This document shows positions 52,411-61,704 of a stretch of 64,000 nucleotides of DNA, piece by piece. The stretch covers positions 3,224,001 to 3,288,000 of the forward strand of contig NZ_BAABIS010000001.1 of the NCBI RefSeq assembly GCF_039542905.1. Direction: 5' to 3'. The number at the start of each line of letters is the position of its first letter. The first letter of the stretch is position 1. The notes under the pieces are model-generated. The model did not search any database, was not told the origin of the DNA, and was given only the letters and a program-made list of their open reading frames with translations. Origin of the DNA: Kitasatospora terrestris (GTDB taxonomy: Bacteria; Actinomycetota; Actinomycetes; Streptomycetales; Streptomycetaceae). Both the position numbers and the translations under genes were made by a program.

Positions 52411-53523
52411 CTAGTTCGAAGAGGTTTCCCGCTGCTTGCGCCAGCGGATGCCGGCTTCGATGAAGCCGTCGATGTCGCCGTCCAGCACGCCCTGCGGGTT
52501 GCCGACCTCGAACTCGGTCCGCAGGTCCTTGACCATCTGGTACGGGTGCAGGACGTAGGAGCGCATCTGGTTGCCCCAGGACGAGCCGCCGTCCTTGAGC
52601 GCGTCCATCGCCGCGCGCTCCTCCTGGCGGCGCCGCTCCAGCAGCTTGGCCTGGAGGACGTTCATCGCCGAGGCCTTGTTCTGGATCTGCGAGCGCTCGT
52701 TCTGGCAGGAGACCACGATGCCGGTGGGCAGGTGGGTGATGCGCACCGCGGAGTCGGTGGTGTTGACGCCCTGGCCGCCGGGGCCGGAGGCGCGGTAGAC
52801 GTCCACCCGCAGGTCGCCCTCGTCGATGTCGACGTGGTCGGAGGTCTCGACGACCGGGAGGACCTCGACACCGGCGAAGGAGGTCTGCCGGCGGCCCTGG
52901 TTGTCGAAGGGCGAGATGCGCACCAGGCGGTGGGTGCCCTGCTCGACGGAGAGGGTGCCGTAGGCGTACGGCGCCTTGACGGTGAAGGTCGCGGACTTGA
53001 TGCCGGCCTCTTCCGCGTACGAGGTGTCGTAGACCTCGGTCGGGTACCCGTGCCGCTCGGCCCAGCGCAGGTACATGCGCATCAGCTGCTCGGCGAAGTC
53101 GGCGGCGTCCACGCCGCCCGCCTCGGCGCGGATGTTGACGAGCGCCTCGCGGGCGTCGTACTCGCCGGACAGCAGGGTGCGGACCTCGAGCTCCTCGACG
53201 GCCTTCTTGACGGACGTCAGCTCGACCTCGGCCTCGGCGCGGGTGTCCGCGTCGTCCTCGGCCTCGGCCAGCTCGAACAGGACGCCCAGGTCGTCGACCC
53301 GGCCGCGCAGGGTCTCGAACTTGCGCAGCTCGCCCTGGAGGAAGGAGAGCCGGCTGGTGACCTTCTGCGCGTTGGCGACGTCGTCCCAGAGGGTCGGGGC
53401 GGCTGCCTCCTCCTCCAGGGTCGCGATGTCGGCCCGGATCTTGTCCAGGTCGAGGACGGCCTCGATCGACCCCATGGTCGTCTCGAGGGACTTGAGCTCT
53501 TCGGAAGGATCGACGGCTGCCAC
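52411..53523 (-). CDS. prfB: Peptide chain release factor 2
   Basis: A 370-residue class-I release factor reading UAA and UGA: contains the SPF tripeptide ([12 protein letters not shown]), the GGQ motif (GPGGQGVNT) that triggers peptide release, and the C-terminal GIRWRKQRE tail. It is read in a single frame with no in-frame TGA or shift site near the start, so there is no autoregulatory +1 frameshift. 34 bases downstream of pkaB in the same direction. Confidence 0.96.
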   Translation of the reverse strand: MAAVDPSEELKSLETTMGSIEAVLDLDKIRADIATLEEEAAAPTLWDDVANAQKVTSRLSFLQGELRKFETLRGRVDDLGVLFELAEAEDDADTRAEAEVELTSVKKAVEELEVRTLLSGEYDAREALVNIRAEAGGVDAADFAEQLMRMYLRWAERHGYPTEVYDTSYAEEAGIKSATFTVKAPYAYGTLSVEQGTHRLVRISPFDNQGRRQTSFAGVEVLPVVETSDHVDIDEGDLRVDVYRASGPGGQGVNTTDSAVRITHLPTGIVVSCQNERSQIQNKASAMNVLQAKLLERRRQEERAAMDALKDGGSSWGNQMRSYVLHPYQMVKDLRTEFEVGNPQGVLDGDIDGFIEAGIRWRKQRETSSN

Positions 53524-53557
53524 GCCTCAAGCCTAATGGCTCGGCGGGGCACCTCGG

Positions 53558-54826
53558 CTACACCGGGGGGTGGAGGTGCCCCGGCAGCGCCACCGCCGGG
53601 GTGCGGGCGAAGGCGTGGGCGGCGCCCGGGGGCTCGGCCGCGAAGGCGGAGAACGCGGCGGCGGCGCCCGCCAGCAGGAGCAGCACGGCGACCAGGACGG
53701 CCAGCGTCCGGCGGCGGCGGATCCGGGCGGCACGGCTGCGCCGGTGGGCGGGCTGGCCGGCGGCCGAGCGCTGGGCGCGCGACTCGGCGGCGTACGAGGC
53801 GAGCTCCTCCGCGGAGGGGCGGCGCAGGCTGGTGTGGGTGTCCCGGGTGGAGTCCGGGGAGGGCGCGGGGACCAGCGGGACGGCCGGGCCGCGCCGGCGG
53901 CGGTGGGTGCCGGGGCCGGCGTCCACCTCGGCGTACACCGCCTCGGCGGGGGTGAGGGGCTCCTCGGCGGCGCGCGGGGCGGGCACCGCGAGCGGCGGCA
54001 GGCCCGCCAGCTCCGGCAGCAGCTCGCGCAGCCGGACGGCCAGCTCGGCGGCGCGCAGCCGGGAGGCGGGGGCCTTGGCCAGGCACTCGGAGATGATCCG
54101 CCACAGGCCGTCCGGCATCCCGGCGACCGGCGGGACGTTCTCGGTGACGTGCCGGCGCAGCACCGCGCCGGTGTGGCCGCCGCCGAACGGGGTGGCGCCG
54201 GTGAGCAGCTCGTACAGCACGGTGGCCAGCGCGTAGATGTCGACGGCGGCTCGCGGCTCCAGGCCCTCGATGATCTCGGGGGCCAGGTAGTCGGGGGTGC
54301 CGATGATCCGGGTGGCCCGGGTCCGGCGCGGGGCGTCGACCAGCCGGGCGATGCCGAAGTCGGTGAGCCGGGCGCGCGGCGCGCCGCCGGGGCCGGGCGG
54401 GGCGGCCAGGTCGAGCAGCACGTTCTCCGGCTTGACGTCCCGGTGCACGATGCCGGCCGCGTGGGCGGCGGCCAGGGCCTCGGCGACGTCGGCGATCACC
54501 GAGGCGGCGGCCTGCGGGGTGAGGACGCCCTCGCGCTCCAGGCGGGTGCGCAGGTCGCTGCCCCGGACCAGGTCCATCACCAGGGCGAGGTCGCTGCCGT
54601 CCACCACCATGTCGTGCACCCCGACCACGTTGGGGTGGTCGAGGCCGGTGAGGGCGGACCGCTCCTGGACGAAGCGGCCGACCAGGACCTGGTCGGACGC
54701 CAGGTCCTCGCGCAGCAGCTTGACCGCGACGGGACCGTCCGGGCCCTCGCCGAGCCACACCGTGCCGGCCGAGCCCCGGCCGATCACCTGGTGGACGGTG
54801 TACCGGCTGCCGATCTTGCGTGCCAA
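53558..54826 (-). CDS. pkaB: Hanks-type Ser/Thr protein kinase PkaB-like
   Basis: A 422-residue kinase: Gly-rich loop IGRGSAGTVW, ATP Lys K36, catalytic HRDVKPEN (D130), DFG (156-158) and APE (182-184), then a Pro-rich juxtamembrane region and one transmembrane helix (about 374-396) with a short extracytoplasmic end and no PASTA domains. The start is TTG 54826 with GGAG five bases upstream. Similarity to S. coelicolor PkaB is from memory; the tandem arrangement with pkaA supports it. Confidence 0.9.
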   Translation of the reverse strand: MARKIGSRYTVHQVIGRGSAGTVWLGEGPDGPVAVKLLREDLASDQVLVGRFVQERSALTGLDHPNVVGVHDMVVDGSDLALVMDLVRGSDLRTRLEREGVLTPQAAASVIADVAEALAAAHAAGIVHRDVKPENVLLDLAAPPGPGGAPRARLTDFGIARLVDAPRRTRATRIIGTPDYLAPEIIEGLEPRAAVDIYALATVLYELLTGATPFGGGHTGAVLRRHVTENVPPVAGMPDGLWRIISECLAKAPASRLRAAELAVRLRELLPELAGLPPLAVPAPRAAEEPLTPAEAVYAEVDAGPGTHRRRRGPAVPLVPAPSPDSTRDTHTSLRRPSAEELASYAAESRAQRSAAGQPAHRRSRAARIRRRRTLAVLVAVLLLLAGAAAAFSAFAAEPPGAAHAFARTPAVALPGHLHPPV

Positions 54827-54956
54827 TGCTGCTCCGTGGGCTCGTGAGGTCGGTGCTCAGCGAACAACCTACGCGCCCCGACGCCCTCCGGGAGCCCCGC
54901 GAAGCCGTCGGCGGGGCAGTTGACCGGAAGAAATCTTCAGAATTGTCGACAAAGCG

Positions 54957-56888
54957 TCAATTCGAGCTGCCCGAGACCGATCCGAGCCAGTCCCGTGCGG
55001 TGCCGAACCAGTCCTGAACGGTCGCCCACCACTCCGGGAGCGGGGTGAAGTTCCACAGCGCGACCGCCGCGACCGCCAGGATCAGCAGCACCATCAGGCA
55101 GCCCTTCAGGCAGCCCAGCCCCGGGATGTACATCCGGTTGCGGCTGCGGCCGCGCCGCTCGCGCGGCGGCTCCGGCTCCCGGTACTGCGGGGCCGGCGGC
55201 TCGGGACGGCGCTGCGGCTGCGGCTCCGGGCGGCGCGCGGGCGCCTGCTGCGGCTGCGGGTGCCCGTAGCCCGACGGCGCCTGCTGGGCGGGGCGCTGCC
55301 CCTGACCCGGCTGCTGCCCGTAGCCCTGGGGCTGGGCGGGCTGCTGCCCGTAGCCCGGGGCGGCCTGCTGGCCGTAGCCCTGCTGGGCGGGCCGCTGCTG
55401 CGCCTGGTACGGCGGCGGGGCCACCGGCGGGCGCTGACCGCGGCCGGGCCGGCCGGCGGGCGGCTGCTGCCCGTACCCCTGCGGGGGCTGCGGCGCGTAC
55501 CGGCCCTGCTGGCCCTGCTGGCCCTGCTGGCCCTGCGGCGGCTGGCCCGGGCGCGGCGGCTGCTGGCCCGGCGGCGGGGCCTGGTACGGGCGGGGAGCGA
55601 CCTGCGGGCGGTTCAGCTCCTCCGGGTCGAAGTAGCCGATCTCGGTCTGCTGGTTGCGGTCGCGGGCCGCGCGCAGCTGGGTCTGCCACGGGTGCGGCGC
55701 CTCCGGCTGGCCGGGCGGCGGGGCGGCGGGCCCGGCGGTCGGGGCGCCGGCCGGCATCGGCGGCATCACCCGGGTGCGGTCGGCGGGCGGCTGCTGCTGG
55801 CCCATCACCTGGGTGCGCGCCTCGGCGCCCGGGGCCTGGTGCATCACCTGCGTCCGGTCCTCGGCCCCGGCCGGGGGCTGCGCGGGCGGCGGCTGGTGGC
55901 CCATGACCTGGGTCGCGGCGGACGGGTCGAAGCCGCCGGCCGCGGGCGCGGCGGGCGCCGCGGCGGCGGCGAGCGCCGGGTCCGGCACCAGCAGGTCGCC
56001 GACGGCGAGCGCCGCCTCGACCGCCGCCGGACCGGCGTGCACGCCGACGCCGGCGGCGACCACCCGCAGGGCCCGGGCGAGCGAGACCGCGGTGGGCCGC
56101 TCGGCGGGGTTCTTGCGCAGGCAGCGCTCGATCACCGTCCACAGCGGCTCGGGCATCGAGCGGGGGCGCTCCGGCTCCTGCGCCAGGTGCGCCTGCAGGA
56201 TCGCCAGCGGACCGTCCCCCTGGAACGGCTGCCGGCCGGTGACCAGCTCGTACAGCATGATGCCGGCGCCGTAGACGTCCACCGCGGCGGTCTGCGGGCG
56301 GCCCTCGGCGGACTCCGGGGCGACGTAGGCCGGGGTGCCGACGAACTCGTGGGTCCGGGTGATGCCCGGGGAGTCGGCGAGCCGGGCGATGCCGAAGTCG
56401 GTGAGCATCGGGTGCATCTGCTCGGTGCCGTCGGCCCGGACGGTGGCCAGCAGCACGTTGGCCGGCTTGAGGTCGCGGTGCACGATGCCGTCCGCGTGGC
56501 TGACCGCCAGCGCGTCCGCGACCTGCGCCATCAGCAGGGCGCCGGCGATCGGCGAGAAGGGGCCGTTGCTGCGCAGGTAGCGGTACAGGTCCGGGCCCTC
56601 GACCAGGTCCATCACCAGGGCGAGCAGCTCGCCCTCGACCACCAGGTCACGGGTGCGCACGATGTTCGGGTGGCTCAGGCGCAGCAGCACCGAGCGCTCG
56701 CGCAGGAAGCGCATCACCACGTCCGGGTCGGCCGCCAGCTCCTCGCGGAGCACCTTCACCGCGACCGCCTGGCCGGGCTGGAGCCCGGGCACGGCGACGT
56801 CCTCGCGGACCCGCCCGCGCCACACGGTGCCGGTGGCCCCGCGCCCGAGGCTGTCCTCGAGCAGATACTTGCTGCCGACTGGCCGCAC
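54957..56888 (-). CDS. pkaA: Hanks-type Ser/Thr protein kinase PkaA-like
   Basis: A 643-residue kinase: Gly loop LGRGATGTVW, K45, HRDLKPAN (D139) and DFG (164-166). Residues about 290-590 form a very long Gln/Pro/Gly/Tyr-rich, largely disordered linker with repeats such as PQGYGQQP and TQVM. A C-terminal transmembrane helix (near residue 600) and a Trp-rich ~25-residue extracytoplasmic tail follow. GTG 56888 has GAGGAG eight bases upstream. Divergent from the FHA-FtsK gene, 244 bp away. Confidence 0.9.
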   Translation of the reverse strand: MRPVGSKYLLEDSLGRGATGTVWRGRVREDVAVPGLQPGQAVAVKVLREELAADPDVVMRFLRERSVLLRLSHPNIVRTRDLVVEGELLALVMDLVEGPDLYRYLRSNGPFSPIAGALLMAQVADALAVSHADGIVHRDLKPANVLLATVRADGTEQMHPMLTDFGIARLADSPGITRTHEFVGTPAYVAPESAEGRPQTAAVDVYGAGIMLYELVTGRQPFQGDGPLAILQAHLAQEPERPRSMPEPLWTVIERCLRKNPAERPTAVSLARALRVVAAGVGVHAGPAAVEAALAVGDLLVPDPALAAAAAPAAPAAGGFDPSAATQVMGHQPPPAQPPAGAEDRTQVMHQAPGAEARTQVMGQQQPPADRTRVMPPMPAGAPTAGPAAPPPGQPEAPHPWQTQLRAARDRNQQTEIGYFDPEELNRPQVAPRPYQAPPPGQQPPRPGQPPQGQQGQQGQQGRYAPQPPQGYGQQPPAGRPGRGQRPPVAPPPYQAQQRPAQQGYGQQAAPGYGQQPAQPQGYGQQPGQGQRPAQQAPSGYGHPQPQQAPARRPEPQPQRRPEPPAPQYREPEPPRERRGRSRNRMYIPGLGCLKGCLMVLLILAVAAVALWNFTPLPEWWATVQDWFGTARDWLGSVSGSSN

Positions 56889-57132
56889 CTGTGCACTCCT
56901 CGCCGGGCCCGTTACTGATTTTCGGCAACTCTAACGGTGTCCGAGCGCCTTTCCGAGGTGGGCGGGCAGTGTCCCGGGGCGGCCTCCGGGGGATCGGGTT
57001 GACCTGACGTACCGTCCGGCCCACCATGGCGATGATCGCAAGATCGTCAAATCCGGTACCGTGCGCGGACTGTCCGCCCCGGGTGGCAGGATGGCAGTCA
57101 CCACAGGTGTGCAGAAGGGACACAGGGGCGAG

Positions 57133-59919
57133 ATGCAGATCCGGCTCACCGTCCTTCGACCGCGCAGCGGCCCGGCGGGGTCGAGCGCATCCACGGACGT
57201 CCTGGTCACGGCGCCCGTCGGCACCGCGCTCGGCGCGGTCGCCGGCGCGCTGGCCGGCGCGGTCGGCGTGCGCGGCCCGCGCTCGGCCACCCATGTCCAC
57301 CTGTACGCGGGCAGCCGTCGGCTCGACGAGCAGACCCCGCTCGGCCGGCCCCCGCTGGTCGACGGCGCCGTGCTCAGCCTCGGCGAGCCCGACCCGGACG
57401 CGGACGAGGAGAGCACCGAGCCCGCCACCGCCGAGCTGCGCGTGATCGGCGGCCCGGACGCGGGCGGCGTGCACCGCCTGCACGGTGAGGAGGTCCGGAT
57501 CGGCCGCTCCTCCGAGGCCGACGTCCCGCTCGACGACCCGGACGTCTCCCGGCTGCACCTCTCCCTGCACCTGGCCGCCGACGGCACGGTGACCGTCCGC
57601 GACCTCGGCTCCACCAACGGCACCGTGCTCGACGACCCCCGCGGCGGAGCCGCTGACCAGTACTTCCTGCGGGACGGCAGCGCCGAGCTGGCGGACGGCG
57701 CGCTGGTGCGGATCGGCGAGTCCACGCTGCAGCTGGCCCGCCCGAAGACCGGGGAGAATTCCGGGTCGCCGCGCACCGCCGCCCCCGACGGCGAGGGCCA
57801 CCTGCGGCTCGCCCCGCAGCCGCCCGCCCGCGCCACCCCGGTCCAGCCCGCGCCCGCCCCCGCGCCGGAGACCCCCGGCCCGGCCGGCCGCGCCTTCGGC
57901 CTGCTCTCCCGCCGCCGCCGGGCCGCCGAGCCCGACACGCCCGACGCCGCGCAGCAGCACGCCGCCGCCCGCAGCCGCCAGGCCGCCGCCCAGCGCGAGC
58001 GCTGGCCGGACCCGGCCGCCCTGCTGCTCACCGCCCTCACCACCGGCCCCCGGCTGTGGGAGCGCGGCCCGGCCCATCCGGACGCGCTGACCGTCCGGCT
58101 CGGCACCGCCGACCTCCCCGGCGGCCCCGGCACCGCACCCGGCACCCTGCTGCCGGCCGTCCCGGTCACCGTCGACCTGCAGACCGCCGGCAGCCTGGGC
58201 CTCAGCGGCCCCCGCCACCGGCTGGCCGGCCTGGCCCGCACCGTGGTCGCCCAGCTCGCCGCCCTGCACCCGCCGAGCGGCCTCGGCCTGGTGGTCGTCG
58301 CCGCCGAGCGGCCCGGGCCCGACCCCGACGGCGCGCCCGCCGACGACTGGTCCTGGGCCCAGTGGCTGCCGCACCTGCGCCCCACCCAGAGCCAGGCCTG
58401 CCGCCTGCTGTTCGGCCTCGGCCCGGAGCAGGCCGAGGCCCGGCTCGCCGAGCTCGCCACCGCCACCGCAGGCACCCCCGCCACCGTCCTGGTCGTCGAC
58501 GGCGACCCCGGCAGCACCGCCGCCCGCGAGGCCCTCGCGGTGCTGCTCCGGCAGGGCCCGGCCGTCGGCGTCTTCACGCTCTGCCTCGCCGACACGCCCG
58601 AGCGGCTGCCCGCCGGCCTCGGCGCCCACGCCGAGATCACCGGCGAGGTCGCCACCCTGCTCACCGTGGAGCGGCCCGTCGGCGGCGCCCTGCAGCGGAT
58701 CGACGACGTCGCCCTCGACGCCGTCTCGCCGGCCTGGGCCGAGCGGCTCGCCCGGGTCCTCGCCCCGCTCCGCGAGGCCGCACCCGCCGCCCGCGGGCCG
58801 CTGCCCTCCGCGCTGCGCCTGCTCGACCTGCTCCGGCTGGAGTCGATCTCCCCCGCCAAGCTCTCCGCCCGCTGGGAGGCCCTGCCGGCCGGCCCCGGCG
58901 CCGCCACCGCGCTGCTCGGCACCTCCCGCGACGACGACACCTGCACCCTCGACCTGGCCGACCCCGATCTGCTGGAGCCCGGCGAGAGCGGCGGCCCGCA
59001 CCTGCTGATCGGCGGTGCTCCCGGCTCCGGGAAGACCGAGCTGCTGCGCACCCTGGTCGCCTCGCTCGCCGTCTCCGAGCACCCCGAGCGGCTCGCCGTC
59101 ACCGTCGTCGAGGGCCGCCGGGTGGACGCCGCGGACGGCCTCGGCGGCTGCACCGACCTGCCGCACGTCACCACCCACTACAACGCCGCCGAGGACCCCC
59201 GGCAGGCCATGCTGCACGCCCAGGCCCTGCTCGACGCACTGGACGAGCGGGAGGCCCTGTTCGGCCGCCAGGGCTTCGCCGAGTGGCACGCGGCGCGGGC
59301 CCTCGACCGGACGCCCGCCCTGGTCGGCGGCGGCTCCCCCACCGACGGCGCGGCGTCCGCCCGGGTGATCGAGCCGCGGCGCGCGCCGGACCGGGCGCCG
59401 GCCGCCGACGGCCCCGCCCCGGGCCGGACGGTCCTCGTCGTCGACGACTACGACGCACTGCTCGCGCCCACCTCGCCGGGCGGGCGACCGCTCGCCCGCG
59501 CCCTCGCCGAGGTCGCCCGGCGCGGCGGCCGGCTCGGCGTCCACCTGATCGCCGCCACCGGCTCGCCCGAGGCCCTGGCCGGCAGCGAGCTGGACGAGGC
59601 GGCGCTGCTGCGGATAGCCCTGCGCACCGAACACGCCGCCGAGTCCGACCTGCTCGTCCACATCCCCGACGCGGCGTCCCTGCCCGAGGGCACGCCCGGC
59701 CGCGGGTACCTGCGCCGGGCGGACGGCGGCGTGACGGCCTTCCAGGCCGCCCGGGTCAGCGGCCGGATCCCCCGCACCGCCACCCTCCGCCCGACGGTGG
59801 TCGCCACCGACCTCGCCGAGCACGGCGCGCCCCCGGCCCGCCGCCCGGTGCGCGAGCTGGGCAACGGGCCGACCGACCTGGCCCTGCTCGCCAGCGCCCT
59901 CCAGCGCGCGGCCGGCTGA
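57133..59919 (+). CDS. FHA-domain FtsK/SpoIIIE-type ATPase
   Basis: A 928-residue protein. Order of parts: N-terminal ubiquitin-like/YukD-like region (about 1-80), FHA domain (about 100-165, VRIGRSSEADVPLDDPDVSR, LGSTNGTVL), a Pro/Ala linker, then a FtsK/SpoIIIE motor (Walker A GGAPGSGKTE near 628-636; Walker B VLVVDDYDAL near 766). FHA binds phosphothreonine, so the adjacent divergent kinase pkaA could regulate it. EccC of type VII systems has three motors; this has one obvious P-loop. GGGGCGAG precedes ATG 57133. It may move protein or DNA. Confidence 0.85.
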   Translation: MQIRLTVLRPRSGPAGSSASTDVLVTAPVGTALGAVAGALAGAVGVRGPRSATHVHLYAGSRRLDEQTPLGRPPLVDGAVLSLGEPDPDADEESTEPATAELRVIGGPDAGGVHRLHGEEVRIGRSSEADVPLDDPDVSRLHLSLHLAADGTVTVRDLGSTNGTVLDDPRGGAADQYFLRDGSAELADGALVRIGESTLQLARPKTGENSGSPRTAAPDGEGHLRLAPQPPARATPVQPAPAPAPETPGPAGRAFGLLSRRRRAAEPDTPDAAQQHAAARSRQAAAQRERWPDPAALLLTALTTGPRLWERGPAHPDALTVRLGTADLPGGPGTAPGTLLPAVPVTVDLQTAGSLGLSGPRHRLAGLARTVVAQLAALHPPSGLGLVVVAAERPGPDPDGAPADDWSWAQWLPHLRPTQSQACRLLFGLGPEQAEARLAELATATAGTPATVLVVDGDPGSTAAREALAVLLRQGPAVGVFTLCLADTPERLPAGLGAHAEITGEVATLLTVERPVGGALQRIDDVALDAVSPAWAERLARVLAPLREAAPAARGPLPSALRLLDLLRLESISPAKLSARWEALPAGPGAATALLGTSRDDDTCTLDLADPDLLEPGESGGPHLLIGGAPGSGKTELLRTLVASLAVSEHPERLAVTVVEGRRVDAADGLGGCTDLPHVTTHYNAAEDPRQAMLHAQALLDALDEREALFGRQGFAEWHAARALDRTPALVGGGSPTDGAASARVIEPRRAPDRAPAADGPAPGRTVLVVDDYDALLAPTSPGGRPLARALAEVARRGGRLGVHLIAATGSPEALAGSELDEAALLRIALRTEHAAESDLLVHIPDAASLPEGTPGRGYLRRADGGVTAFQAARVSGRIPRTATLRPTVVATDLAEHGAPPARRPVRELGNGPTDLALLASALQRAAG

Positions 59920-59960
59920 CGCCGGGGGTCGGCGGCCGGTCGGCCGCCGGCCCCGAGCGG

Positions 59961-60971
59961 TCAGCGGCCGTCGCCCGCCTTGTCGACGACCGTCCGCTCC
60001 ACCACCGCCGAGTGCCCGATCACCGTGCCGGGCGCACCCCACTCGGTGCCCTCGGAGACCACCACGTCGCGCTCACCGAGGAACTCGTAGCTGCTCCGGT
60101 CGAAGATCCACTCGTAGCGGACCCCTCCGTCGACGTGCGCCACGCCGAAGCCGTGCCGCCCGGAGGCGTCCACCGCGTCGTCGGACACCTCGACCCCGGG
60201 GATCTTCCCGGCCGCCCGGTAGAGGCCGGCGGTCACCCCCGGCGGTGCGATCTGCTCGCGCAGCAGGTTGCCGATGGTCGCGAAGGCCCCCCGGTCACCG
60301 TTCTGCTTCCCGTTCGCGACGCCCTCGTAGATCTCCTTGAGCAGCGCGTCCGGGTCGGTGGGCAGCCCGGCCAGGAACTGGTAGGTCGGGCTGTTGACGC
60401 TCGGGTGGTCGTTGGGCTGCAGGGGAATGCTGCCGTCCGGGTTCGGCGCCCACGTGTCGCCCGGCTTGGTCCTGGTCGGCGGGGTCTGGCCCTCCTCGAC
60501 CAGCAGACCGGGCCTGCTGCCGTCCACCGACAGCCAGATCTGCCGCTGGTGGGGCGTGCCCGGGACGTAGCGGTTGCCGCTGTCCGAGATGTGCAGCCCG
60601 GCGAACGCCACCGTCGACTTGACGTGGACGAACTGGTTAGGCTTCACGTCCTTGGCCGGCTTGGCGGCCGCGACGGCGGCGATGTGGTCCAGCACCAGCA
60701 CGGCGCTGCTCCCCTTGCCCGCCGGCGGCCGTTCGGCTCCCGCCGAGGCCGGCGCCTGGGCCTGCGCCGGCGGCGCCGGCTGCGCCCCGCCGCTGCTCAG
60801 CGCCACCGCCACCGCCAGGCCGCCGGCCAGCGCGGGCAGCGCCAGCCAGCCGAGCCGCCGCTTCGGACGGGCGGCGGCAGCGGCGATCCGCTCGCGGTTG
60901 ATCTCGCTCATCAGGTGTCCCCTCAACAGCTGGTGGCGGTCGGCGGCGAGCACCTCGCGTTCGTCGTTCAT
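59961..60971 (-). CDS. CU044_5270-type protein, probable anti-sigma partner
   Basis: A 336-residue protein: short cytoplasmic N-terminus (about 1-40), one transmembrane helix (about 42-60), then an extracytoplasmic domain (about 85-330; WLSVDGSRPGLLVEEG, later FGVAHVDGGVRYEWIFDRSS). It resembles the CU044_5270 family, often encoded just after an ECF sigma factor. The start overlaps the sigma gene by four bases (ATGA). It probably restrains that sigma factor, an inference from the operon; no zinc-binding anti-sigma motif is visible. Confidence 0.82.
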   Translation of the reverse strand: MNDEREVLAADRHQLLRGHLMSEINRERIAAAAARPKRRLGWLALPALAGGLAVAVALSSGGAQPAPPAQAQAPASAGAERPPAGKGSSAVLVLDHIAAVAAAKPAKDVKPNQFVHVKSTVAFAGLHISDSGNRYVPGTPHQRQIWLSVDGSRPGLLVEEGQTPPTRTKPGDTWAPNPDGSIPLQPNDHPSVNSPTYQFLAGLPTDPDALLKEIYEGVANGKQNGDRGAFATIGNLLREQIAPPGVTAGLYRAAGKIPGVEVSDDAVDASGRHGFGVAHVDGGVRYEWIFDRSSYEFLGERDVVVSEGTEWGAPGTVIGHSAVVERTVVDKAGDGR

Positions 60972-61600
60972 GGGTTCCTCCCCTGCATCGACCGGACCGC
61001 TCCGACGCGGTCACTGACTACCTGTCCGGCGCTTCCGGCGGGTTCCGTCCCGATCTGTCGCAGTTCGTCCTCGGCCAGGGCCCGGAGCCGGGTACGGGCG
61101 CGGGACAGCCGGGAGCGGACCGTGCCGACCGGGACTCCGAGGGCTTCCGCGGCGGAGGCGTAGTCCAGGCCGGACCAGACGCACAGGGCGAACACCTCGC
61201 GTTCGGTGCGGCGCAGCCGACCCAGCGCCCGGCGGGCGGCGGCCAGTCGGGCGCCGTCGTCGAGGCGGCCCACCAGCTCCTCGGCGAAGTCCGGCACCAC
61301 GGCGCGCTCGGGCAGCCGCTCCATCGCGGCGCGGTGCCGGCGGGCGGCGCGGGCGGTGTTGCGCAGCACGTTGGTGGCGATGCCGAAGAGCCACGGCCGG
61401 ACCGAGTCGCCCTCCTCCATCAGCTTCCCGCGCAGCCGCCAGGCCTCCAGGAACGTCAGCGAGACCACGTCCTCGGCGGCCCCCCAGTCGCCGAGGCGTC
61501 GTAACGCGTAGCCGTACACCGCCTGTGCATGGTCATCGAAGATCTCCCCGAAGGCTCGCTGGTCCCCGGCGCGCAGCCGCGCCCGCAGTGGCAGTTCCAC
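60968..61600 (-). CDS. ECF (group IV) RNA polymerase sigma factor
   Basis: A 210-residue ECF sigma factor: region 2 (about 12-85; FGEIFDDHAQAVYGYALRRL, later VVSLTFLEAWRL) and region 4 (about 120-180; FALCVWSGLDYASAAEALG with VGTVRSRLSRAR). It directs RNA polymerase to stress-type promoters, whose targets are unknown. GTG 61600 has GGAGGGGG directly upstream. It is cotranscribed with the membrane protein downstream, its likely regulator. Confidence 0.93.
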   Translation of the reverse strand: MELPLRARLRAGDQRAFGEIFDDHAQAVYGYALRRLGDWGAAEDVVSLTFLEAWRLRGKLMEEGDSVRPWLFGIATNVLRNTARAARRHRAAMERLPERAVVPDFAEELVGRLDDGARLAAARRALGRLRRTEREVFALCVWSGLDYASAAEALGVPVGTVRSRLSRARTRLRALAEDELRQIGTEPAGSAGQVVSDRVGAVRSMQGRNP

Positions 61601-61655
61601 GCCCCCTCCTGTCCGCAGCCGGACCAGGGTTCCACACGGGTTCCTCCGGGAACGC

Positions 61656-61695
61656 CGGACGGCCCGGGGAGCGGTGTCGCTCCCCGGGCCGTCCG
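61656..61695 (-). terminator. Terminator of NAD-glutamate dehydrogenase
   Basis: A perfect 18-bp inverted repeat (CGGACGGCCCGGGGAGCG) with a GTGT loop, ten bases beyond the stop codon of the gene ending at 61705 on the minus strand. Confidence 0.9.
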
Positions 61696-61704
61696 GTCGG
61701 ACCG

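Noticed and set aside
52411..53523. Programmed +1 frameshift in prfB
   Set aside because: The whole RF2 reads in one frame with no early in-frame TGA or CTT-TGA site.
57133..59919. EccC of a complete type VII secretion system
   Set aside because: Only one clear P-loop and an N-terminal FHA domain instead of the EccC layout; no eccB/D/E nearby.
56647..60042. A 1,131-codon minus-strand frame across pkaA and the FHA-FtsK gene
   Set aside because: Gly/Arg-rich shadow of the FHA-FtsK coding sequence; no family resemblance until it enters the kinase.
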